From Cordylochernes scorpioides (Eukaryota > Arthropoda > Arachnida > Pseudoscorpiones > Chernetidae): 64,000 nucleotides of DNA. Position numbers and translations under genes: made by a program. Position 1 is the first letter of the stretch. Every line of letters begins with the position of its first letter. The notes under the pieces were generated by a model. That model saw only the letters and a list, made by a program, of their open reading frames with translations. It ran no database searches and was not told the origin of the DNA. This document shows, piece by piece, positions 32,015 to 44,130 of the stretch. The stretch spans positions 4,014,562-4,078,561 of the forward strand of contig CP092872.1 in NCBI GenBank assembly GCA_030710605.1, in the 5' to 3' direction.

Positions 32015-33502
32015 TGACTTGACAAAAACTTGGAAAAATTCTCTTCGAACATTTCAAAAGCTGCAAAAGCATCAATACCTAGAGGTAGACGTAAAGACCT
32101 GTGGATACCTTACTGGAAGGACCACAACATCGAGGCAATGATTTCAGAGAGAGAGACAATATCAATGAACCTCTTAAAAAAATAAAACAGAAGAAAACAG
32201 AAAGGAACTCATTGAAATTAGTCACAAAATAGAACAAGAAATTTGGATATGCAAACAAGAAAAATGGCAGAATTCTGCGAAAAGATGGATCCAAGAAAGG
32301 ACAGCCAACACTGGAATATGATTAGAGTGTTAGAGAACAATTAAAACCAACACCAATCCTCCAATACTCTAACCGATATGAATAGAACAGCGAGAACGAG
32401 AACAGATGGCTGACATAATTGCTGAATATATTTCAAGCACTTCCATACTCAACTATACGAATGAAGACAGGACTCTAAAAATAATATAAACCAGTTAGTT
32501 AAACAAGCAAGAAACTTCCATCAACAAGATATTTTCTCGAGAGACTTCACACTGAATGAGCTAAACTTATCAATAAAAATATCCAAAAGGTCACCAAGAG
32601 ATAATCTAATCTTTAGTCAAATGATTAAACACTTTGAAGACAAAGCTAATAATCAACTTCTACGAATACTGAACATTTCATGGCAAACTGGTAAACTACC
32701 AAAGAATTGGAAAATATCAATTATAGTGCTAATACTGAAGCCAAACAAAGATGCCAAGGAATACAAGAACTATCGGCCAATTGCTCTCACCAGCATACTT
32801 TGTAAAACACCAGAACGAATTATCCACTCTAGGCTCATAGTCTGGCTCACTAACAATAACAAAATAAACCTCTACCAAACGGCCTATAGATCCCAGCACT
32901 GTACGACTGATCAACTGTTCTACTTCAGTCAATCAATAATAGATTCTTTCCAGGAAAAACCGCCAAAGAAGACCACGGCTATATTCCTAGATATGACCTC
33001 AGCTTTTGATCGAGTGTGGAGGGAGAAATTACGTGAAAAGCTGCACAACATCGGAGTAAGAGGAAAAACCTTAATCTGGATTGCAGACTTCTTAAGGGTA
33101 AAGAAGGTTAAAGGTTCGGGTCAATTGAGAATTTTCCAAGGAAGGAAGAACATGGACTGGTGTAACTCAGGGATCTGTGCTCAGTCCTCTACTCTATCTG
33201 CTATATATTAACGACATCCATCCTTACCTCACTGAAGACACAAAGGTTGCCTGTTATGCAGATGATATAGCCATATGGCACACAAGTATCAGCATAGAAA
33301 AATCGTAAAATATACTGAACACATCAATGAGAGGACTGGAGAAGTGGGCAATGGAACTCCAAATGACCATAAACCCAATAAAACCAAACCAATGCGTCTT
33401 CTCCACTCACAGGGAAAAAGGCATAAATATAACCACAAAATAAGCATAAACAAACAAATGATTGATAAAATTATAAATCCATAATACATAGGTGTGATAC
33501 TG

Positions 33503-33765
33503 CAGTCCTGGATCTTTCAAGTTAGTCTCGAGGACCACGCCATCACCATCTCCTAAGCGGCGTAGTACGCTATCTACGTATTCATCGTAGATCGCAAAAT
33601 GCGTGGTGACGCTGGAGACACACTGGCGATTCTCCACCAAACTCTGCAGCGCTGGCAGAGGCGCCATATTCATTGTACATAGTGTATATAATGCATATTA
33701 TCTTTTTTTCAATAGTGCAGACTGTGCATGTATTGACAAGATGTCAAAAAAAATTATTTTAATTA
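33503..33765 (-). other. Foreign exon-like insert in LINE A
   Basis: The LINE reading breaks at YIGVIL (33,502) and resumes at DEELEFSEHI (33,769). The insert is GC-richer. On its minus strand, from ATG at 33,673, it reads MNMAPLPALQSLVENRQC and then VSSVTTHFAIYDEYVDSVLR, with no stop up to the junction. I do not recognise the protein. It could be a host coding exon carried in, or another repeat. Confidence 0.4.
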
Positions 33766-34097
33766 TTATTGATGAGGAATTGGAATTTTCAGAACACATA
33801 ATTAGCACCTCAAATAGAGATATCAGAAAACTAAACATTCTGAGAAGGCTATGTGGAACAAATTGGGGAGCAAAACCCAGAATTCTCAGAACAACATATA
33901 CCACCTTAATAAGGCCGATAATGGAATATGCAATACCGGTCTGGGCTCCCTCAAGCTCATCACTAAAATTAAGACTAGACAGTGTTCAAGCAAAAGCGGC
34001 CAAAATAATCACTGGTGCTGTTTCATCCACCAACATTGAGAAAATTCAGAGAGAATGTGTTCTAGACCTACTCGCTCGAAAGCACAAGACAAAATAA

Positions 34098-36440
34098 TAA
34101 CAACTTGGATCGGCACTTCGGAAACGAGGAACCAGAGGACGAGATCTCTCTGACCACTTGTGGTTTGGTTGATCCGCCCTTTTCTGAGAATGAGGTGAAA
34201 CTGACGGCTTTCAAGTTCGGGAAAAGGAAATCTCCTGGTCCCGAAGGGATCGATAACACGGTCGTGAAAGCCCTGGTAAGGATGCACCCATCGCTTCTTT
34301 CCAGGTTATTCAATAGGTGCCTGGACACTGGTACATTTCCTGAGGCATGGAAGGTTGCCCGAGTAGTGCTTCTCGAAAGGTCTGGTAGAAAGGGTAATTC
34401 TCCTAATGATTATCGTCCGCTTTCTTTACTAGTGTGTCTAGGTATGGTCCTGGATAGTCTACTAGCTCAGCGACTGAAGCATTGGCTAGAGAGTAATGAG
34501 CTCCTTTCCTCTTTCCAACATGGTTTTAGGGAAGGGAAGTCCACAACCACAGCTCTGAACGAGGTGTTAGAGGGGATTGAGATGGGCTTAAATAAGGGTG
34601 CTTGGGTTCTTTTCGTGGCCCTGGACATTGATGGCGCGTTCAACTCCATGAACTGGAACAAGCTGATGAGAAATTTGATGGACATGGGTTGTCCTGATAA
34701 TTTGTGCAGCTTGGTTCGTGACTTCCTGAGGGATAGACGGATTAGCCTCAGTTTTGGTGGGCGGAAGTTGGAAAGAAACTGTGCTAGGGGTTGCCCCCAG
34801 GGCTCTTGCTGCGGACCTATTCTGTGGAATATCCTGGTAAACACCGTTTTCCAGGAGGAGTTCCCTAAGGGAGCCATGCTGGTTCTCTATGCTGACGACC
34901 AGTTCCTCATCATTGAGGCTGCTTCGAGAGCGAAGGCTGAGAAGTGTGTTGAAACTTCTCTCCAAATTCTCTCGATCTGGGCCCATGACTCTGGCCTTAA
35001 GTTCAATGTCTCCAAAACTAAAGCCCTCAGCTTTAAGCCTAGGGACATAAGACCTAAAAGAAAAGGGATCAAATGGGAACACAAGCCGGCAATCCGGATG
35101 GAAGGACGGAGGGTAGCGTTGGTCAATAGGATGACCATCCTGGGGGTGGTCATTGATGACAAGATGGGTTGGCAATACTAGGCGGAGGAGATGGTGGCGA
35201 GAGACAAGGAGGCGTTGTGCAGGCCTGTCCTGGTTGTCTCTCAACAGGGGGGGGGGGAGAAGGAGGGTACTATTTTTAGGAACATCTGCCTCTCCTGTGT
35301 CGAGCCAATCTTGCTATATGCTTCCGGGGCTTGGTGGCGCCGAAACAGGGATCAGAAGGTGGCAACAACTCTAGAGAGAGTGCAGAGGACAGCGGCACTC
35401 AGAATCACAGGGGGATATCGCACTACCAGCAGTGAGGCCGTTTTGGTCCTCGCTGGGCTTATTCCCCTGGGATTGAAACTAGAGGAGGAGACCATCAGAC
35501 AGAAGATCTGGAAAAACAGGGAAGATGCCCTGGGACTTGAAGCGGGGGCTTTGGAATCGAAGAGGGATCCAAGGAAGCCTCCGCAGTGGTTGCCAAAGTG
35601 GAATTGGAGTCCTGGAGGGCCGACAGGGATTGGCTCGGAGGTTTTCACTGATTGAAGTAAGTCTGGAACCAATACTGGAGCTGGGGTAGTGATATTCACT
35701 AATGGAGAGCTGATCTTCCAAGAAAGTTTAACACTCAGAGTGGACGAATTGGTCTTTTCAGCCGAGCTGGTTGCGATCAGGGTAGCCCTCAGAGTGTGTG
35801 CCGAGAAGAACTTCAGCCCGGACCGCCTCTATTCAGATTGTATGTCGGCCCTCGTCGCCATCAATCTGGAGAAAGGGCAACTCGCGCATCAAATAATCCA
35901 GGAGCTGGAGATGATGACGCGGGCTCCGGAGCTCCCTTGGTTTAGGAGACACAGCCTCATCGAAGGTAATGAGTTCGCAGACAGGATCGCTAAGGTAGGA
36001 TGCTTTAGAGGTAGATCACTGAGGACCCCAGTGACCAAGAAAGAAGTTTATAGGAGGATCAGGGGGCACGTCCAGGACTTATGGTTGGACAGATGGAGGA
36101 ACAGTGTGAAGGGGAGAGAGGTATTCAATGGGGTAAATACCCAAGTACCTCTGTAAGGTAATGTCCCACAAACTCATTAGGGTAGTTCGAGACATGGGCT
36201 CTTCCCCAAGTCTCCACAGATTTGAAATTAAGAGAAACCCTGATTGCGTCTATGGAGAAAGGGATTTGAATGCACGCCACTACGTCTTGGATTGTCCAAG
36301 GGTAGTGGGTGTGCAGGAAGAGAGAAGGAGGGCGAGGGGCGTGATCGAGAGTAAGCTGCAGAGAAATCACAGCAAACTTCTTGAGAAAGACCACGACGTG
36401 GAGGCTGAGCTTTTCCTCAGCTGTGAGTGAACAGAGTCCA
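34098..36440 (+). pseudogene. LINE B ORF2 (R1/I group), inserted in LINE A
   Basis: The RT opens with SPGPEGIDNTVVKAL (about 34,230) and has YRPLSLLVCLG, the motif A region VALDIDGAFNSMNW (about 34,615), GCPQGSCCGPILWN (34,790-34,831) and YADDQFLII (34,889-34,915). A TAG at 35,179 and a TGA at 35,653 interrupt it. The TGA falls inside the RNase H start (FTD-stop-SKSGT); RNase H continues through LYSDCMSALVAI (about 35,830-35,865) to 36,156. A shifted frame then gives the C-terminal cysteine/histidine tail (CVYGERDLNARHYVLDC, about 36,246-36,296). The endonuclease is missing (5' truncation). The reading is otherwise well kept, suggesting a younger age than LINE A. Confidence 0.9.
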
Positions 36441-36479
36441 CCGGTGGCCGCCTCCCCGCGGTCCATGCTGGACACAGTA

Positions 36480-39400
36480 GATAGTTTCCTATTTTGCTAT
36501 GATTAAAGGCCACCGGTATAGAAATCCTTCCAGACACGTTGTCTGGGAGGTGGTGTTTCCAGGTACAATGTCCAAGCACTAGCTTGGATACCGTTACTTG
36601 GCTTATGAGTTGAACAGAATAGCAGCGAAGGGCATGCTTCGCATGCCGGCTTGTGGACCGAAAGGTCTGGGTGGCCATCTGCTTCTAGGGTACACCAACT
36701 GTGCTTAGGTGGGATCCTCCAGTTCTTGTTTATTTTGGCTACTGTTTCTATTTCTTTAAAAGTAAGTTTATTTTTCTGTAGCAAGGGTTCTTTTGTGCCT
36801 TTTTTCGCTAGCGCATCAGCAGCTTCATTGCCTTCAATGCTAACATGTAAGGGTATCCATTGAAGGTGAATTTTTGAGGTATTGAGAGTTTTTGGAGATA
36901 ACCAATTATGTTCCTGCTTACTTTGTCTCTAAGATCCCCTGTGTGACTCAAGTGTTGTATGGCACTTCTACTATCAGTAAGAATCCATATATCGTGATGT
37001 TTAATGTTTCTGGTGGATTTCAAGACTTCATAGATGGCTATAAGTTCTGATCTGAAGACTTAGAAAAATTCTGGGTTTCTTCTGTTTATTTTCTCATTGC
37101 CATTTGTGGTTTTAATGAGAGAGCCACTGCTAGTGTGTCCCAACTCGTCTCTGCTACCATCGGTATAGATAGTTATTGCATTTTTAGGAATTTTATATTA
37201 ATTATTTCTAATGATAATTGTTTTAAGTATTCTGGATTTTGGTATTGTCTGTTGGTGGGTTCATTTAAAATGGCATTAAAAATAACATTTTGTTAGTGGT
37301 TTGCATGGAGATATTTTTTCAGCTAAATAATATTTTTCCACTTTATATTTTGAAAATCCATTTCTTTTGGCCAGGTGGAGAGGGCCTTCTTTTTTTAGTC
37401 TTATATTGGGTTCCCAATTAAGTATGTAATTGAAAGTTCTGTGTTTGTTTTTATAACTCTTGATTTTGTTTATATATTTTGGCAGATTGTAGCTTATTCT
37501 ATCCTTTAAGGGCATAATGTCTGCCTCGTAAAGTACAATATTATTAGGGCAGGTTTTTCGAAGACCTGCAATAATTCTAGCTGCATTTAGTTGTATCGTT
37601 TCCAGTGTTTTTAGATTTGTTTCAGATGCTGTACCATAGATTTGATATCCATATTCCAGGATAGGTCTAATTAGAGATGTGTAAGTTAATTTTAGTGTGG
37701 TTGCATCGGCTCCCCACTCTCTTCCTGAAATATATTTCAGGATTTTTAGTCGGTCTCTTCCTTTTCTAATAACTTCTTCAATATGTTTACTGGAGTTAAT
37801 TTCTGGATCCAGGGTGTAGCCAAGATATTTAGGATGTTTATTATATTGCAATTGTTGTTCTTTCAGAATAATATTTGGTCTTATTTTGTATAGTTTCTTA
37901 TCGGTAGTAAAAAGACAGATTTGAGATTTTTGGGGGTTAAATTCTAATTTATGTTTATTAGCAAATTTTTCTAGGTGGAGAAGAGTCTTGTTCAAATCTC
38001 TTTCAGCTTTTTTCCAGTTAGTGTTGCTGCTTCATAGAATAATGTCATCAGCGAAAAGTCCAATATTGGTTTTATGTGAAAATATTTATTCTATGCCTGC
38101 AATAAATAGGGTGAAGAGAGTTGGGCTAAGGATTAATACTTGTGGTAATCCTTGGTACAATTTGAAGGTTTTAGATAGAGTGCCATTATATTTGACCCTG
38201 ATGTATCTATTTTTAAGGAAATCATTTATCCAAGTGATAGCCTTTCAATCAATTTTGAAATGTTTGTATAATTTTGTAATTAACTTGTTTTTCAATACCC
38301 CTTATCAAAATCTTGTGTAAGGTCTAAAAAGCAGCTATGGTGTGGTTAGTAGGTTTTTTGTTTTGTGCATATTTTACCTTTTGTGTGAAAAATAAGAGTT
38401 GGTCTATTGTCCCATGTCCTTTCCTAAATCCATATTGCTCTTCTGGTAGGAGATTTCTTGTGTCGGGGTGTAAGGTGAGTCGTCTGAGTATAATTGTTTC
38501 CATTAATTTGCAGCAAATATTTGTTAGGGAGATAGGTCGGTATTTTTTTGGGTCATCAGCAGATTTGTGAAGTTTTTAAATGGGAATTATTGTTGCATTT
38601 TTACAGTCTTGAGGCAATTTTACAGTTTTCCAGGAGTTATTGAAAATATTAAGAAGTCTTTCTTTGCCAATTTTGCCCAAGTTTGATATCATTCGGCCAT
38701 GGATTCCATCTGGCCCAGGAGTCTTGTTTAGGTCAGTGTTTTCTAATGCATAAGCTAGCTCTTTCATATTGATTTTTTTCATGGAAAATATTATGAGTGC
38801 TGGTGTCATTTTTACAGTCATGAATAATCTTTCGGGCCTTTTTTCAACCTTGATTTTACTACTTATTTGATATGAATTACCTAAAATATTGGCAGCAATT
38901 TTGTCATTAGTTGCTGGTGTACCATCTGTATTCTTAATCATATTTGTGTTTTCAGTTTGTGGCTGGACTCTGTCAATTTGTTTTGCCAAATGCCAAAATT
39001 TTGTATTTGGGTTTCTTGGGTTCAGGTTTTCGCAAGTTTGTTTCCATTTTTCCCTTTTCACATTTACGTATAATCTTTTTATTTTTGCATTCACAATGTT
39101 CAGTTCAGTTCTACAATTTGTTTGGTTTTGGGTGCTCTTTTTTGTAGTTCATTTCTTTTAGTTATAAGTGTTTGAATATTTTTTGTCTGGTGTGTATAAT
39201 TTGGAATCCATTTCTTAATATTACCTCTTGGTATTGAAACTGTGGCTGCTTTAATAATGGTGTTTTCGAAAGATATTTGAATTTTTGAAGTTCCAGAATT
39301 TTTCTTAATTGAGCTGGTTTTGGTCTTGGTGCTAATTTCTAATAAATTAGGCAAATGATCACTTCCAATACTTTTTAATATTTGGTATTTGCATTTGTGG

Positions 39401-39800
39401 AAAATGTCAGGATAGTAAAAACTTATATCAAGGGCTTTTGCAGTATTATAGCTGTATGAATGATGGGTAGGATTCCCATCATTTAAGCACATGATGACAT
39501 TGTCGTCAAATATGTTTGAAAGTATTTTGCCTCTTGGGTTTGGCGTGGAACATCCCCATAGTTGATGTTTGGCATTAAGGTCACCTACAATAAGAGTTGT
39601 CTGTAAGAAATTGAGCCATTGTTCCATCGTCAATAAGTGTATTGTTTGAAGGGTGATACATATTGTATATGTTGATGGCTTTGTTTTGATTGAGGTAGAC
39701 TTTGATATATTGGGCTTCGAGGTCTAATGAGTTTGAAATATTAACGGCTATGTCCTCATAGTACAAATTCTTGATTAAAAATGCTAGGCCACCCCCTTTA
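36480..39800 (-). pseudogene. LINE C ORF2 (Jockey/I group), antisense insertion
   Basis: In minus-strand order: endonuclease start (GGGLAFLIKN near 39,790; LIVGDLNAKHQLWG at 39,549-39,590; SDHLPN at about 39,345), then RT with TPGPDGIHGRMISNLG (38,690-38,740), YRPISLTNICCKL (about 38,510-38,550), GLFADDIIL (38,032-38,060) and REWGADATTLKLTYTSLIRP (about 37,665-37,730). RNase H follows (ILTDSRSAIQHL about 36,950-36,985; GNEAAD about 36,815-36,835), and a C-terminal tail to about 36,500. Stops and frameshifts between 38,575 and 38,060 break the RT. The 5' end abuts LINE A RNase H at about 39,800. Confidence 0.88.
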
Positions 39801-40610
39801 ACAGCATATACAGATGGATCTTCAGACCTTACCCTGAGTTATGGAGGGGCCGGAATTAACATAATACTGCAAGATAGAACACAGATCAAAATCAAAGAAG
39901 GAGCAGGACAGATTTCGTCAAACTTCACTTGTGAACTGACAGCTATCTGGAAAGTCCTTGATTTATGCCTTAACCAACCATCCCTGCATCAAGCAGAAGG
40001 AAATTTAATATACAGCGACTCCATATCCGCTCTAGAAGCAATTCAGAAGGGCAATACTAAAATCACACAGAAAATACACTCGTTACTTACCCAACTGGAA
40101 CCATTGGAGAATAACTGCATTCTACAATGGATCCCTGCCCATGCTGGGATCGGGGGTAATGAAATGGCATTTGAATTGGCAAAGGAAGCCAGAAAGTTGA
40201 GCCAAAGGAAAGAACAAATGTCATTATTTGACGCTGATTCTTTGTCAAAATACAAGATAATTAAACAATAAATAAGGAAAGATCAAAATTCGAAATAAAC
40301 TCTGAGAGAAAAATGACAAAAGCCATAACAAGACTTAGAACAAAACACTATAAAGGAATGACAATACATCCAGATGGCACAATAACCTATAGGGCATGCA
40401 ACAATTGTCCTGGTGTGGAACTTACACCTACCCACATATTCTCATAGCCAGCAATGGACGCAGCCTTGCAGAAATTTTACATAGACCCAGAGCAGCAGCT
40501 TTACACACCCAAGATAGTGGACATTGCTGCTGCTGTGATGGAGATGCATGGATACATCTGAGGCTCTTTATTGGACACGACAACAACAACGGCATTCCAG
40601 AGTAAAATAA
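39800..40610 (+). pseudogene. LINE A 3' part: RNase H and tail
   Basis: The frame resumes LINE A after the nested insertions. RNase H shows LTAYTDGSSD (first catalytic Asp, about 39,802), CELTAIWKVL (Glu), YSDSISALEAI (Asp) and PAHAGIGGNEMAFELA (about 40,137-40,184). Stops follow at 40,271, then a tail with CNNCPGVELTPTHI, the C-terminal zinc-knuckle-like segment, up to an A-rich end near 40,600. The first nine residues of the ATG frame at 39,771 belong to LINE C read backwards. Confidence 0.8.
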
Positions 40611-41047
40611 ATTATCAGAGATAGATACATATTTTTCAAATGAATTAAAATAAATATAATCGATACTGAGAGAGAGTTGAATTAAAAATATTAGGAATTT
40701 ATTATCTTCGGAAGCACAAACCGTATCTAAAATATCATTTTGGTGTTTTATTAATTTGTTATTTGATGTTATTAGGGTTCTTTCCTGGTATTCAAAAAGG
40801 AAAAATACGTGTCGATCAGTTATATTTTTCAATTTATCAAACAATTTGGCCGCTGAATCTCTGATTCTGGTAGTGCGCCATCTGGCGAATAAAATTGTAA
40901 CTAAAATCAATTTCGAATTTTTCATTATTTGCCATAAATAATCCCATTGCATCCTGAACACAATGGTGTTTACCGCATTGCTCTAGCGCAAATATTCGCG
41001 GAGTTATTAATTTTTAAAGTTGTGCGGGACTTTTGGATCACCCTGTA

Positions 41048-41255
41048 TATTAGATGATAAAAGACATATATTGGATTTAATAGAAGATTTATTTTGCCAA
41101 TATTTCGGTTGGCTGAACGCCAAACCTTTATCAAGGCATTACATTTTTGTATACACAAACTCAGCGCCGTAATTTTATTAAATCCAATATATGCCTTTTT
41201 TATTAGCTAATGTATTAAATATGGATTGCTCTATTTTCAAAACTATATATATATA
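41048..41255. mobile_element. PLE terminal repeat, fold-back
   Basis: GACATATATTGGATTTAATA through CGGTTGGCTGAACGCC to ACTCAGCGCCG is a minus-sense copy of the PLE terminal repeat. It turns directly into the reverse, AAATCCAATATATGCC to GGATTGCTCTATTTTC. It abuts a (TA)n run at 41,247. Confidence 0.8.
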
Positions 41256-41349
41256 TGTCATATATCAATAATAATTAATATCATTGTTATTAGAGTAATA
41301 CTAATGAGATGTCGTAAAGATAGAGGCTGCCTGGCCGGCATTCATAGTT

Positions 41350-41770
41350 CTTCAAATTTAAGATACTTCGGCCAGTAAATCTTTTTATTATCTCGTCGTT
41401 TCGACAAAAATTATTTGTCCTCGTCAGGAGAGAACAAAAATTAAAACATTTGGCAAAGCGTTAGAAATTATTCTAAGACTGCAAGGGCGTTCTCACGCGG
41501 TATTCGAAATTTTGTACAACATTCAAAGCACGAGTCAAAAAGTACTTTGTGAGTTAAATATTTGTTTTTTTGACTCGTGCTTTAGATGTTGTACAAAATT
41601 TCGAATACCGCGTGAGAACGCCCTTGCAGCCTTAGAATAATTTCTAACTCTTTGCTTAATGCTTTAATTTTTGTTCGCTCCTGACGGGGACAAAGTAATT
41701 TTGTCGAAACGTCGAGACAATTAAAAGATTTACTGGCCGAAGTATCTTTAATTTGAAGAACCAATGAGAT
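41350..41770. mobile_element. Fold-back PLE-type terminal repeat (family 2), long copy
   Basis: Arms of about 190 bp (GGCCAGTAAATCTTTTTATT, GCGTTCTCACGCGGTATTCG) enclose a small inner hairpin around AAAGCACGAGTCAAAAA. Both arms carry CTGACGR, a GACAAA/TTTGTC stem and CGAAACG (41,393-41,430 minus; 41,678-41,716 plus). Same family as 318-640. Confidence 0.7.
41393..41430 (-). ncRNA. Hammerhead-like motif, PLE family 2
   Basis: The minus strand reads CCTGACGAGGACAAA, TAAT, TTTTGTCGAAACGACG. Heptamer CTGACGA fits CUGANGA, GACAAA/TTTGTC gives a 6-bp stem with one extra G, and GAAAC follows. Cleavage is untested. Confidence 0.4.
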
Positions 41771-42038
41771 AGTATAAGTAACTTTAATTATTATAGTTAT
41801 TATCACAATTTTGATATATACAAATTTTGCATATCTGACAGTGATTCCTTATAGCCTCGTCTACATCGGGTCAAGGTTTCATCTAAACAGATCAAATACT
41901 GTGTGTGAAAACTGATGAGTTACAAATAAACATTATTATTTATATTTACATATGTTTATTTAATTTGAATCCCTAATACCCGTTGAAAGAGATATAAAAT
42001 TGCCAAAAAGAAATGTCTAAGATGTTTAAATATATATA
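41771..42038. other. AT-rich spacer
   Basis: No feature recognised. Confidence 0.5.
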
Positions 42039-42116
42039 TGTTATGAATATTTTGTTGTTGTTGTTAGATAAAGGGTTGATAAGACAAAGGATCGATAAGA
42101 TAAAGGGTTGAGGTGC
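42039..42116 (-). mobile_element. Older TATA-family LTR, left piece
   Basis: TGTTATGAATATTTTG next to (TA)n starts an LTR like that at 47,105. The BEL/Pao-type insertion splits it at GGTGC; the other piece starts at 46,786 (GGTGCAGTCGTG) and fades near 47,080. Confidence 0.7.
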
Positions 42117-42493
42117 TGTTAAAAGTCGTGGCATAGACTATGTAAATATCTCTTTTGAGTGTATAACCTGGAATGTAAATTTCTTTTAAATTAATTATTA
42201 TTATGTCAAATATATTTTGAATGAATTGTTATTATGTAAATTCCTTGAATGTATATAACTAAGCCGTGTTGTCAAAATAAAGAGTTTCTAAGTAGAAGAG
42301 TTTTCTTAGAGTTTCTGAGAGTGTCTTACTAGAGCGAGATCTTCTGCGTGTAGTAGCCGCTGGTTTCTGCCTGCGTTATTTTCCTTCCTGACTTGATCAC
42401 CCAAGGCAGTCCAAACTGATATCTAGACTCTAGGTGAGGGTCTTACTTGTTGGGAGAAGGTTCTTCAATTCTTGACCTCTCGTAATCTCAACA
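42117..42493 (+). repeat. 5' LTR of BEL/Pao-derived element
   Basis: 377 bp, TGTTAAAAGTCG to ATCTCAACA. It has TATATAA at about 42,251 and AATAAAG at about 42,279, a plausible promoter and poly-A signal close together. Confidence 0.93.
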
Positions 42494-42535
42494 TTTAGTG
42501 GCGTCCCCGGGTGGGCTGCGTGGCCTGGTCAAGTG

Positions 42536-44130
42536 GGGAAGACGGGAAGACCTGTAGGCGCTGTCTCCCGAGGAACAGAAGGCGGGAAGACCTGTAGGCG
42601 CTGTCTCCCGAGGAACACAAGGCGGGAAGACCTGTAGGCGCTGTCTCCCGAGGAACACAAGGCGGGAAGACCTGTAGGCGCTGTCTCCCGAGGAACACAA
42701 GGCGGGAAGACTTGTAGGCGCTGTCTCCCGAGGAACAGAAGGCGGGAAGACCTGTAGGCGCTGTCTCCCGAGTAACAGAAGCTCAAGAAACAGGAGGCTC
42801 AAGGTACAAGAAAGCTAAGGAAGCTCAAGGTACAAGAAAGCTAGGGAAGCTCAAGGTACAAGAAAGCTAAGGAAGCTCAAGGTACAAGAAAGCTAAGGAA
42901 GCTCAAGGTACAAGAAAGCTAAGGAAGCTCAAGGTACAAGAAAGCTAAGGAAGCTCAAGGGTACAAGAAAGCCAAGGAAGCTCAAGGTACAAGAAAGCTA
43001 AGGAGGCTCAAGGGTACAGGGAAGCTAAGGAAGCTCAAGGTACAAGAAAGCTAAGGAAGCTCAAGGTACAAGAAAGCTAAGGAAGCTCAAGGTACAAGAA
43101 AGCTAAGGAAGCTCAAGGTACAAGAAAGCTAGGGAAGCTCAAGGTACAAGAAAGCTAAGGAAGCTCAAGGTACAAGAAAGCTAAGGAAGCTCAAGGTACA
43201 AGAAAGCTAAGGAAGCTCAAGGGTACAAGAAAGCCAAGGAAGCTCAAGGTACAAGAAAGCTAAGGAGGCTCAAGGGTACAGGAAAGCTAGGGAAGCTCAG
43301 GGTACAAGAAGCTAAAGAAGCTCAAGGTACAAGAAGCTAGGGAAGCTCAGGGTACAAGAAGCTAAAGAAGCTCAAGGTACAAGAAGCTAAGGAGGCTCAG
43401 GGTACAAGAAGCTAAAGAGGCTCAAGGTACAAGAAGCTAGGGAAGCTCAGGGTACAAGAAGCTAAAGAAGCTCAAGGTACAAGAAGCTAGGGAAGCTCAG
43501 GGTACAAGAAGCTAAAGAAGCTCAAGGTACAAGAAGCTAAGGAGGCTCAGGGTACAAGAAGCTAGAGAAGCTCAAGGTACAAGAAGCTAAGGAGGCTCAG
43601 GGTACAAGAAGCTAAAGAGGCTCAAGGTACAAGAAGCTAGGGAAGCTCAGGGTACAAGAAGCTAAAGAAGCTCAAGGTACAAGAAGCTAGGGAAGCTCAG
43701 GGTACAAGAAGCTAAAGAAGCTCAAGGTACAAGAAGCTAGGGAAGCTCAGGGTACAAGAAGCTAAAGAAGCTCAAGGTACAAGAAGCTAAGGAGGCTCAG
43801 GGTACAAGAAGCTAAAGAAGCTCAAGGTACAAGAAGCTAAGGAGGCTCAGGGTACAAGAAGCTAGAGAAGCTCAAGGTACAAGAAGCTAAGGAGGCTCAG
43901 GGTACAAGAAACTAAAGAAGCTCAAGATACAAGAAGCTAGGGAAGCTCAGGGTACAAGAAGCTAAAGAAGCTCAAGATACAAGAAGCTAAGGAAGCTCAG
44001 GGTACAAGAAGCTAAAGAAGCTCAAGGTACAAGAAAGCTAAGGAAGCTCAAGGTACAAGAAAGCTAGGGAAGCTCAAGGTACAAGAAAGCTAAGGAAGCT
44101 CAAGGTACAAGAAAGCTAAAGGAGCTCAAG
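42536..44130 (+). repeat. Compound tandem arrays in the leader
   Basis: There are six 40-bp units (GAAGACCTGTAGGCGCTGTC) at 42,548-42,785. About eighteen 26-bp units (GCTAAGGAAGCTCAAGGTAC) follow to about 43,270, then about thirty 25-bp units (GAAGCTAGGGAAGCTCAGG) arranged as 50-bp dimers to about 44,030, then a return to 26-bp units. Unit lengths are not multiples of three, so the array is not coding in one frame; minus-strand frames across the 40-bp units are incidental. Confidence 0.92.

Larger units (their letters stand above)
31535..34100 (+). pseudogene. LINE A ORF2: endonuclease and RT, 5' part
   Basis: A broken LINE ORF2 (Jockey/I type). The endonuclease end is seen as IILGEFNAKSSIWNQ (31,585-31,630) and ISDHRN (about 31,815-31,832). 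The RT has YRPIALTSILCKTPERI (32,770-32,820), a catalytic motif A in FLDMTSAFDRVW (about 32,983-33,018) and CYADDIAIW (33,250-33,277). The thumb and connection region (LRRLCGTNWGAK) runs to 34,094. Several frameshifts, a palindromic scar at 31,858-32,014 and a foreign insert at 33,503-33,765 interrupt it. The rest of the gene resumes at 39,800. Confidence 0.88.
29675..41045 (-). mobile_element. Mariner-type transposon split by nested LINEs
   Basis: Left end CAGGGTGATCCAAAAGTCCC starts at 29,675 and its complement ends at 41,045, each with TA outside. The inverted repeats are long (about 300 bp; 29,675-29,985 and 40,735-41,045). Between them lie the decayed transposase on the minus strand (30,806-31,551) and about 9 kb of LINE DNA. 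Without the LINEs the element would be about 2-2.3 kb. Confidence 0.85.

Noticed and set aside
34588-35244. Minus-strand 218-codon frame
   Set aside because: It is antisense to the well-conserved LINE B RT motifs (YADD, GCPQG) and is a shadow.
42488-42802. Three overlapping minus-strand frames rich in SSGDSAYRSS
   Set aside because: The 40-bp tandem unit is not a multiple of three, so all frames stay open by repetition. No independent evidence of coding.
42800-44130. CRISPR-like regular repeats
   Set aside because: Units are contiguous 25-26 bp tandem repeats without unique spacers, in a eukaryotic LTR element.
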